The position numbers were made by a program, and so were the translations under genes. 19,008 nt of DNA from JABMRP01 sp964444795 (GTDB lineage: Bacteria; Planctomycetota; Planctomycetia; Pirellulales; Thermoguttaceae), in assembly GCA_964444795.1 (NCBI GenBank), contig CAYUIQ010000179.1, forward strand, positions 1-19,008, written 5' to 3'. Below, piece after piece: positions 1 through 6,826 of this stretch. The notes under the pieces are model-generated. The model was given only the letters and a program-made list of their open reading frames with translations. It did not search any database and was not told where the DNA came from. Positions within the stretch are counted from its first letter, which is position 1. The number at the start of each line of letters is the position of its first letter.

Positions 1-698
1 TCAACTGTGTCAGGCCGTACTATGTTCCGTACCGTTGCCTCTATTCACGCAATATCCCCAACCTATTCATGGCCGGGCGCGACATCAGCGTGACCCGCGA
101 AGCGCTCGGTACGGTGCGTGTCATGAAGACCACCGCGCTCATGGGCGAGGTGGTTGGTATGGCGGCGACGCTATGCACCGAACATGCGATCGACCCGCGC
201 GATGTCCATGAAAAGCATTTGGGTGACCTGAAGGAAATGTGCGGCATGCATCGCGATGTAATCGCCAGCGACGGAACCATGCCCGGCAAGAAGACGCCGC
301 TGCAAATGGCGGTGCTGAAACCCGGTCAAGCGCGGCGAGCAGCGGACACGGCATCGAAATACAATTTCAACGCATTGCCTCGGGAGTTGAACGCCATGCA
401 GTGCGTCGTGATACCACGGGGCGACTCAAAGAGAGAGGCCGAAGGTGTTTCGTTCAAGATCAACGCGTCTTCCGAAGTGTATATCGCGGTGCATGACCGC
501 GGCGAATTCGTCCCGCCGGAAGGCTGGCGCAAGACCGCATTGAAGACCGAATGGTCCAACGGCATCACCGATGCCGTCTACGTGAAGAGGTTCGAGGCCG
601 GCACCGTGAAGGTGCCCGGTCACAGCGGAAAAGAGGGTGGCAACTATGGCATCCCCCACGCTGCGTTCGTGCCGACAGGGATTGCCGTATCCAAATAG
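1..698 (+). CDS. FAD-dependent oxidoreductase, C-terminal part (5' end outside window)
   Basis: The reading frame is open from the first complete codon (position 3) to the TAG at 696-698, giving 231 residues with no start inside the window, so this is the 3' end of a longer gene. The segment PYRCLYSRNIPNLFMAGRDI followed by SVTREALGTVRVMKTTALMG is the typical C-terminal FAD-contacting stretch of the FAD_oxidored (PF12831-like) family, whose members are large secreted or periplasmic flavoproteins common in planctomycetes and often beside polysaccharide-degrading enzymes. The last ~130 residues form a separate beta-rich tail ending in a GGNYGIPHAAFV stretch, as in other members that carry a C-terminal beta-sandwich. 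The substrate is unknown; family members are often mislabelled xanthan lyase. Family assignment is firm, function is not. Confidence 0.85.
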   Translation, partial: NCVRPYYVPYRCLYSRNIPNLFMAGRDISVTREALGTVRVMKTTALMGEVVGMAATLCTEHAIDPRDVHEKHLGDLKEMCGMHRDVIASDGTMPGKKTPLQMAVLKPGQARRAADTASKYNFNALPRELNAMQCVVIPRGDSKREAEGVSFKINASSEVYIAVHDRGEFVPPEGWRKTALKTEWSNGITDAVYVKRFEAGTVKVPGHSGKEGGNYGIPHAAFVPTGIAVSK

Positions 699-709
699 TC
701 CGTATCCAA
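685..709. repeat. 10-bp direct repeat around the stop codon
   Basis: CCGTATCCAA occurs at 685-694 and again at 700-709, on either side of the TAG that ends the flavoprotein gene. The hexamer GACAGG also lies outside both copies (674-679 and 711-716). This looks like a small local duplication close to the truncated gene that follows. It has no known function. Confidence 0.5.
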
Positions 710-736
710 GGACAGGTGCTGATACAGAACTATCGG

Positions 737-889
737 ATGACTAGGCTCTTGCGCAACTTAACAATACTCATGTTTTCATGTGCCTTAGCAAGTAACTCTA
801 GTTCTGCTGATTGGCCGCAGTTCAATGGACCAGATCGCAATGGAGTCGTAACAACAGACAGGGGCTTGGCAAGAGAATTACCGGTATGA
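737..889 (+). pseudogene. N-terminal fossil of a PQQ/BamB-like beta-propeller gene
   Basis: An ATG at 737 opens a 50-codon frame ending at TGA 887-889. It begins with a signal peptide (MTRLLRNLTILMFSCALASN) and continues with ADWPQFNGPDRNGV. That motif is the characteristic mature N-terminus of planctomycete PQQ-binding-like beta-propeller proteins (WPQ-x-x-GP-x-R-x-G), which are normally about 400 residues or more. Everything after residue 50, including all propeller repeats, is missing. The TGA overlaps the ATG of the next gene (ATGA at 886-889), so if translated the fossil would act as a coupled leader peptide. No good Shine-Dalgarno precedes 737. The family call rests on the short motif and the signal peptide; truncation is evident from the length. 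Confidence 0.6.
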
Positions 890-3423
890 AAAACGCGATA
901 TTCCTGGTGACTGCATGGGCGATGGTTCTGCCGACTGGCGGGGCCTTCGCCGACGATCCCTACGGCGGCAATCTATCCACCCAGCGGAAGGCCACGGGCT
1001 TCTTTCGCGTGGATAAAAGTGACGGTCGTCACTTCCTGATCACGCCGGATGGTCACTTGTTCCGCGCGCTGGGGCTCAACCATTTTCATATGATGAAGTC
1101 GCGCGATTACGATCGGGCACTGCAAAACCTTCGCGATTGGGGATTCAATTCAGGCGGCTACCAGGCTCCTCCGTGGCAGCGGAACCGCATCCCGCACACC
1201 CGAGGAATCCATCTTGTCCCCAACAGCAGTTGGCGGCCCGCGGGCCAGTTCGCCTTTCGGGACGTGTTTGACTCGAAGTTCCTGAGCGAGCTCGAACAGA
1301 ACATCCGCCGCGTCGTCGAACCCTCGAGCGAAGATCCTTTCCTGGTCGGTTATTTCTGGACCGACATTCCGATCTGGAACCGAAAACGTGACGGGAGGAC
1401 CGCCAAAGGGGATCCGCTTTCGGGCCAGGACTGGATTTCGTTCCACAAGAGTCTTCCCGAAGATGCTGCCGGCAGGAAGGCGTGGGAAGACTGGCGAAGC
1501 GAGAATCCGGATGCCGCCGAGAAAGCATTCCTGGCCGTCATCGCTCGGCAACTTTACAGCAATGCCCACGCAATGACGCGTAAGTACGACACCAACCATC
1601 TCATCCTGGGCGAGCGCTACCTCGAATCGGACATGCCGGATCATGTGGTCCGCGAGGCGTTGCCGTATATCGATGCCATCGCCATCCAACCGACGAAGAG
1701 AACGTTCGAGGCGGAGTCCTTTGCCCGAATCGCCCGGCGTTACGGCAAGCCGATCTACATCTCCGATCATGTCAGTTCGTTCCGGACAACAGAACACCCC
1801 AACACCATGGGGCAAGTGGCCGCCGACCCGGAATCCTACGTCGAATACTACACGGAGTATGTGACGTCCGCCCTCTCCCATCCGTCGGTGATCGGCTACA
1901 ACAAATGCCAGTATCAGGATCAGTTGCTCTCGCCCGATTTCCTGAAGCAGGGGATGCTCAGGGTCGACGGAACACCGCGTTCGAGCGTCGACGGAATTCG
2001 ATCAGCCAATCGCCAGGCGCTCGATGCTGCCTATTCGTTCCAGCGGCAGGGCGACGAACGCATGAACGTTCTTTTTCTATGCGTTGATGACCTCAACACA
2101 TGGCTCTTGTCCGACCCGAATCGCTATACCGGCAAAGTGGTCGCGCCGTCGATCCGGAAACTGGCGAGCGAGGGCGTTGTGTTTACGCGGGCTTATTGCG
2201 CCAATCCCAAATGCTCACCGTCGCGAACGGCCGTGCTCTCCGGTGTGGCGCCATGGAAGTCCGGGATCTATCAGAATTCGCAGGTGATTAGTGGCAGCCC
2301 TGCGTTAAAGACGGCGGTTTCGTTGCCGCGGCATTTCAAAGACAACGGGTATTACACCGCGTCGGCCGGCAAGGTTTCGCATGGGTATGACACGAGGGCC
2401 GCCTGGGACGAGCACATCCCGCACCGGCGCGATCCCTCTCCGCCGGGTGCGCCTCTCTCGAAGATCGGGCGTGGGGAAAAGGACTGGGGGCCGACTCACC
2501 TGCCTGAATCAGAGATGGGCGATACGAAATACGCCAACTTTGCGATTGCCCAATTACGGAAGAAACACGACAAGCCGTTCCTGATCGCCTGCGGACTGTT
2601 TCATCCTCACTACCCCTGGTATGTGCCGCGGAAGTACTTGGACCTGTATCCACTTGACGAAATTGTTCTGCCCGAGCTCAAAGCGGATGACCTGGCGGAT
2701 GTGCCGGAAGAGGGAATCAATCTGGCCAACCCCTCGACACATGAGAGGATCGTCGAAGCCAATGAATACAAGAACGCGATCCAGGGATATCTGGCCAGTA
2801 CGAGTTACGCCGATGCGCAGATTGGGCGAGTTCTCGCGGCGCTGGAGGCGAGCCCCTATAAAGACAACACGCTTGTCGTACTCTGGTCCGATCACGGATT
2901 CCATCTGGGCGAGAAGAGCCACTGGGCCAAAAGCACGCTGTGGGAAGAGGCGACGCATGCGAATTTGATGTTCAAGGTGCCGGGAGTAACGAAGCCGAAA
3001 CAGGTCTGCAATCGCTTCGTCTCTTTGCTGGACATCTATCCGACCCTGGTCGAACTCTGCGATCTGCCCGCCGTGTCGCATCTCGACGGTAACTCGCTTG
3101 TTCCGCTTCTTGAGAATCCAGCTCTGCCGTGGGACAAGCCGGCAATCATCGGCTTCCTGGATATGTGGAAGCTCGACGTTCATCTGGGTGTGCGGACGGA
3201 AGACTATCGCTACATCCGCTATGGCCAGGGAGGCGAAGAGTTTTATCACTGCCGTAAGGACCCGCATGAATGGACCAACCAGATCGGCAATCCCGAGTTC
3301 GGGGCGGAACTCAAACGGCATATTGCCATGTTGCCCAATCCGGCTGAGCCCATCCCGTACAAGAATCGCGAGGAAAAGAGAACTCGGGTGGACAGGCAGA
3401 TGCCAACAGCGACCGAGGAATAG
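886..3423 (+). CDS. Secreted fusion: glycoside-hydrolase-like TIM barrel + iduronate-2-sulfatase-like sulfatase
   Basis: The product is 845 residues. I start it at ATG 886 because it begins with a signal peptide (MKNAIFLVTAWAMVLPTGGAFA); the frame is open further upstream but that part does not look like an export signal. Residues ~35-390 resemble agarase-like TIM-barrel hydrolases (ITPDGHLFRALGLNHFH, GYFWTDIP at ~155-163, KPIYISDH at ~288-295). From Met393 (nt 2062) a type I sulfatase begins without a signal of its own: metal-binding Asp401-Asp402 in FLCVDDLN, the sulfatase signature CSPSR with the formylglycine Cys at 443, FHPHYPWYVP, and SDHG with Asp669-His670. The ~453-residue sulfatase part has the length of a mature iduronate-2-sulfatase-like enzyme. 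Activity needs a formylglycine-generating enzyme elsewhere. The start is coupled by ATGA to the upstream fossil and the lyase gene follows, suggesting joint attack on a sulfated polysaccharide. The barrel's substrate is unknown. Confidence 0.85.
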   Translation: MKNAIFLVTAWAMVLPTGGAFADDPYGGNLSTQRKATGFFRVDKSDGRHFLITPDGHLFRALGLNHFHMMKSRDYDRALQNLRDWGFNSGGYQAPPWQRNRIPHTRGIHLVPNSSWRPAGQFAFRDVFDSKFLSELEQNIRRVVEPSSEDPFLVGYFWTDIPIWNRKRDGRTAKGDPLSGQDWISFHKSLPEDAAGRKAWEDWRSENPDAAEKAFLAVIARQLYSNAHAMTRKYDTNHLILGERYLESDMPDHVVREALPYIDAIAIQPTKRTFEAESFARIARRYGKPIYISDHVSSFRTTEHPNTMGQVAADPESYVEYYTEYVTSALSHPSVIGYNKCQYQDQLLSPDFLKQGMLRVDGTPRSSVDGIRSANRQALDAAYSFQRQGDERMNVLFLCVDDLNTWLLSDPNRYTGKVVAPSIRKLASEGVVFTRAYCANPKCSPSRTAVLSGVAPWKSGIYQNSQVISGSPALKTAVSLPRHFKDNGYYTASAGKVSHGYDTRAAWDEHIPHRRDPSPPGAPLSKIGRGEKDWGPTHLPESEMGDTKYANFAIAQLRKKHDKPFLIACGLFHPHYPWYVPRKYLDLYPLDEIVLPELKADDLADVPEEGINLANPSTHERIVEANEYKNAIQGYLASTSYADAQIGRVLAALEASPYKDNTLVVLWSDHGFHLGEKSHWAKSTLWEEATHANLMFKVPGVTKPKQVCNRFVSLLDIYPTLVELCDLPAVSHLDGNSLVPLLENPALPWDKPAIIGFLDMWKLDVHLGVRTEDYRYIRYGQGGEEFYHCRKDPHEWTNQIGNPEFGAELKRHIAMLPNPAEPIPYKNREEKRTRVDRQMPTATEE

Positions 3424-3449
3424 CTTCCTGATCCAGAGAGTGGATAGTT

Positions 3450-3466
3450 CCGAAGTTCAACTTCGG
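3450..3466. repeat. Short palindrome, REP-like or hairpin
   Basis: CCGAAGTTCAACTTCGG is a perfect palindrome of two 8-base arms around a central C; as RNA it would fold into a 7-bp stem with a 3-nt loop. It lies 27 bp after the sulfatase-fusion stop codon. There is no T-run after it, so an ordinary intrinsic terminator is unlikely. It may be a dispersed palindromic element or an mRNA 3'-end hairpin. Confidence 0.4.
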
Positions 3467-3612
3467 CTAACACTCGACGAGGTCAAGAGAGAAGCCCTGG
3501 CCGTTCGCAACGAGAAGGACGCGGACTGAACCGGCTGACAATCGACTTCTCGTCCGTGACAATCTGGTGAAGGAGCCCCGTCACAACGCTGAAGGGGCAG
3601 AGTATCTATGAT

Positions 3613-3618
3613 AGGAGG
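3613..3618 (+). promoter_or_regulatory. Strong Shine-Dalgarno fixing a GTG start
   Basis: AGGAGG sits 9 nt before GTG 3628. The match to the anti-Shine-Dalgarno is perfect, and the signal peptide begins right after, so the lyase gene starts at this GTG. Confidence 0.85.
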
Positions 3619-3627
3619 AAATACACT

Positions 3628-6600
3628 GTGCGATGTGTCTCTGCAATACTGGTTCTGCACTGCCTAGCAATGCTGGCAAGTGCCGCCACTTACGATGCCG
3701 TTGACGACAACGGCGTCAGAATCTTCTCGAAGGTTCCGACCCCCGGAGTTCATCCTCGCGTGATCCTGAGCCCGGAGGACCTGCCGGCATGGCGAAGAAG
3801 TTTCAAGAACACCTATCGAGGCAGGGCTTTTCTGGCGAAGCGGTACGAAGATTCCTACATCGACGCCCTTGCGTCCCTCGACGAGGACCTGTCGGGCAAG
3901 GATCTGGTGGCAGCGGCGCCGCCGACCAATTGCGGGAACAACCATAAGATGCTGTTCGCCACGATCGATGTCATCTACCACGAAGACAAGACCAGGGCGA
4001 GAACTGCCTGCAAGGCCGTTGCCAACTTCGCACGGGTCCTGCTGGCGCGCAGCGAGCACAAAATCGAATGGGGAAAGTGGGAAGACAACATCGGCGGGAT
4101 TCAGGGTCTCAACGGCGTCCGAACAGGGCTCGGCGAACTGTGGATGCGAGGCGGCGCCGATTTCGCGCTGGCCTACGACTTCCTGCATGACTACATGACA
4201 AAGGAGCAGCAGGACACATGTCGCAAGGCGATCTCGGCTGCCACCAAGGACCTCGTCTGCTGGGGCATGGATTTTCCAAGGGGCCGCGGCATCAGCAACT
4301 GGTACGGCTACCACGGCGAACTGGGCCCGATGCTCCTGGCCATTGAGGGTGAGGAAGGATTTCGCGAGGATCGCTGGGACAAGTTCCGTGAGATGATCCG
4401 CAACTGGGCCGAGGTCCATTTCTACGAGAACGGCGGTTCCAACGAGGACGGCTACTCGATCAATACGTCGCTGCGCGAAGGCCAGTTTACGCTGATCGCC
4501 ATGGCCCGACGCGGCGAGAATCACTACGCTCGCGCCCATTTCCCGAATTACTTCAAATGGGTCGTGCTGTCGTTGGTCCCGGGAGAAGACAGCGGCGAAA
4601 CCGTGGGCTATTCGTCAGCCCGCGCACATCCCTACGAAAGCGCTCCGGTCCTGGCTCGCTGGGCCATGCCGGGCAACCCGCTGGTCAACTACTATCTCAG
4701 ACAGTACAAGGGCGCCTGGTACGAGCGCCAGGAGAGGTGGCAGTATGCCTCGTGGTCGACCCTCTTGTGCATGAATCATGAGAACAGCGAGAAGCTTCCG
4801 CTCGATATTGCCGAACTGGGCCTTCCTGTCACGCACGTCTTTCCCTACCAGGGGCTCTTCATCACGCGCAGCGACTGGTCGAACCGGGCTGCCTACCTCA
4901 ACGTACTCGGCCGACAGGATGCCTGGTACGACCGCCACGAAAACGTTGACCGCGGACGGTTCGTGTTCGCGGCCAACGGCCGCAGGTGGGCAGTAGATCG
5001 CTATTGGGGCCGGGCCCAACAAAGCCGGGACCACAGCCTGGTTCACATTGACGGCAAGGCCCAGATCGAGGCCCGGGGCGCGGGGCTCCGAGGCAAAACG
5101 CCCAACGCCATCCTGCTCGATCATGGCGACGTGGACGCAAGCGGAAATAAGCTGCCGCCCGAAGCCCACGACCCAGGTGTCTACAGCTATGCCCTTTACG
5201 ACCTCAGCAACGCCTACAACTGGATGTGGGCCCACAGTTGGGATGATCCGGGTGACGGCTGGAAGCCCGAGACGCGCGGTTTCGAGGAGTTGGGGTGGCC
5301 CTGGCAAAGGCCCGGACAACCCGCCCGGCTGCATGGCTGCGACAACCGTGACGTGCCCATGTACAACTTCATGGGCTGCAACTTCTGGCGCAAGCCCTAC
5401 AACCCCGTTGAGAAGGCCTATCGCCTTGCCTCGCTGGTACGGGGGCACCACCCCTATGCAATCATCTGCGAAGACATCAAGAAGGATTCGCAACCACACG
5501 ATTACGACTGGTACATGCCCGTTGCCGACGACCTGGAACTCAAAGCGACGACCGGCGGGGATGCCATTCTGGGCGAGAAAGGCGAAAAGACAAAAGACGG
5601 CCAGCCTGTCCAGGGGTCGCGCCGTCTGTTGGTCCGCTTCCTGAGCCCGGATGACGTCTCGATCCGCCTCGATACCTACGAGATATCCCAAGACAGGAAC
5701 AAGAAGCCCATCACGGGCACTCGCCTGACCGGTTCGATCAAGTCCGTGGAGCCGGATTTCAAGGTCATGCTCGTTCCGTACTTGGTCGGCGAGCCCCTGC
5801 CGGAGTCCCGGCTCGATAAGAACCACCTGACCGTAACCTGGGACGACCAGAAGGACGTCATTGCGTTTGACGTCAACGACGGCAAGCTCGGGGGACTTAC
5901 CGTGCGGCAGACGCTCAAGCGGCGGTCCACACCCAGGCTCGACATTGTTCGCGGTACTCCACTGACTCCCCCGCCGCCTCCGCCGAAAATCGCGGTCCCT
6001 ACCGTCCCGGTCGAGTCTCAGAAGGAGCCGGTAGCGTATTTCGGTTTCGACGAGACGGAAGGCAGCGAGATCAAGAACATGGCCGGAGGCGCCTCCGGAA
6101 TCCACACCAAGAGAACGCGCGTGCCCGGCAAATTGGGCAACGCCGTGGACTTCGACGGCAAGACCGACCACGTCGCCCTTCCTCTGGGCATCGGCACGAC
6201 GGAGGCGGGAACGGTCGCGCTTTGGATGAAGACGGCCGCCGAACATGGCGACGTGGCAAACATGTTCTGCACGAGCACGCACGCCGGGTCGGCCGGCAGC
6301 GGCGGCGTGAACGAAGTCAACATCGTGCTGAGCAACCGCGGCCTTCTTTCCATCTCAGTGGCCGGGGTCAGAATAGGGGCCGGCAAAACCAACGACGGCC
6401 AATGGCACCACGTCGCGACCACGTGGGACAAGGACTCCGGCGTAACGCTGTATCTCGACGGAAGGAAGGTTGCCACGAAGGAACACACGGGACCGTATTT
6501 CGTGTGGACAGGACACGTGTCGCTGGGAAAACCCGGTGCCGTGCGCCGCTGCTACAACGGAATCCTCGACGAGGTCCGAATCTACAACCGCGCCATTACG

Positions 6601-6633
6601 GCCGCGGAAGTCAGCCAACTGGCCGCGCAATAG
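3628..6633 (+). CDS. Secreted heparinase II/III-like polysaccharide lyase with C-terminal LamG domain
   Basis: The 1001-residue product starts at GTG with signal peptide MRCVSAILVLHCLAMLASAA. HPRVILSPEDLPAW (~40-53) is the usual opening of alginate lyase/heparinase II-III proteins. Residues ~60-390 form the alpha/alpha-toroid; ~410-770 the beta-sandwich region, including HENVDRGRFVFAANGRRW. Likely catalytic residues are Asn224 and His229 (SNWYGYHGE), Tyr276 (EDGYSIN) and His437, an arrangement like His202/Tyr257/His406 of heparinase II. A proline-rich linker (TPPPPPP, ~780) leads to a concanavalin-like LamG domain (~805-1001; GQWHHVATTWD, LDEVRIYNRAIT) that probably binds carbohydrate. The enzyme should cleave a uronic-acid polysaccharide by beta-elimination; which one cannot be told from sequence. 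It follows the fusion gene by 204 bp on the same strand. Confidence 0.88.
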   Translation: MRCVSAILVLHCLAMLASAATYDAVDDNGVRIFSKVPTPGVHPRVILSPEDLPAWRRSFKNTYRGRAFLAKRYEDSYIDALASLDEDLSGKDLVAAAPPTNCGNNHKMLFATIDVIYHEDKTRARTACKAVANFARVLLARSEHKIEWGKWEDNIGGIQGLNGVRTGLGELWMRGGADFALAYDFLHDYMTKEQQDTCRKAISAATKDLVCWGMDFPRGRGISNWYGYHGELGPMLLAIEGEEGFREDRWDKFREMIRNWAEVHFYENGGSNEDGYSINTSLREGQFTLIAMARRGENHYARAHFPNYFKWVVLSLVPGEDSGETVGYSSARAHPYESAPVLARWAMPGNPLVNYYLRQYKGAWYERQERWQYASWSTLLCMNHENSEKLPLDIAELGLPVTHVFPYQGLFITRSDWSNRAAYLNVLGRQDAWYDRHENVDRGRFVFAANGRRWAVDRYWGRAQQSRDHSLVHIDGKAQIEARGAGLRGKTPNAILLDHGDVDASGNKLPPEAHDPGVYSYALYDLSNAYNWMWAHSWDDPGDGWKPETRGFEELGWPWQRPGQPARLHGCDNRDVPMYNFMGCNFWRKPYNPVEKAYRLASLVRGHHPYAIICEDIKKDSQPHDYDWYMPVADDLELKATTGGDAILGEKGEKTKDGQPVQGSRRLLVRFLSPDDVSIRLDTYEISQDRNKKPITGTRLTGSIKSVEPDFKVMLVPYLVGEPLPESRLDKNHLTVTWDDQKDVIAFDVNDGKLGGLTVRQTLKRRSTPRLDIVRGTPLTPPPPPPKIAVPTVPVESQKEPVAYFGFDETEGSEIKNMAGGASGIHTKRTRVPGKLGNAVDFDGKTDHVALPLGIGTTEAGTVALWMKTAAEHGDVANMFCTSTHAGSAGSGGVNEVNIVLSNRGLLSISVAGVRIGAGKTNDGQWHHVATTWDKDSGVTLYLDGRKVATKEHTGPYFVWTGHVSLGKPGAVRRCYNGILDEVRIYNRAITAAEVSQLAAQ

Positions 6634-6785
6634 CAACGGCCGGACATCGTCTGGGATTCGGCGCGAGGTCCGGTTGCTGGGTCCATCCCACATTCTACCG
6701 CACCGCCCTTCGCATCGTGGCCCCCCAAGAGAAACAGTCTGGCGCACTGACAAAACGTCGAGAGGTTTCTGCCAGATGACGCGAA

Positions 6786-6803
6786 GACCGGCCGTCCCCG
6801 GTC
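6786..6803. terminator. Possible hairpin between convergent genes
   Basis: GACCGG and CCGGTC form perfect 6-bp arms around a 6-nt loop, placed between the converging ends of the lyase gene and the minus-strand operon. No T-run follows on either strand, so a terminator role is only suggested by position. The remainder of 6634-6826 shows nothing recognisable. Confidence 0.25.
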
Positions 6804-6826
6804 AAGTCGCCGTAGGGCGCCCGGGG

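Noticed and set aside
811..885. An earlier start for the GH-sulfatase fusion
   Set aside because: The extra 25 residues overlap the propeller fossil in another frame and would bury the signal peptide; ATG 886 begins directly with it.
3567..3596. GCCCC ... GGGGC arms as a terminator before the lyase gene
   Set aside because: The stem is only five pairs with a 14-nt loop and no T-run follows.
4615..6282. A 555-codon open frame on the minus strand inside the lyase gene
   Set aside because: It is fully antisense to a well-supported gene, has no family motifs or Shine-Dalgarno, and its Val/Arg/Gly-rich composition is what reverse reading of high-GC codons gives.
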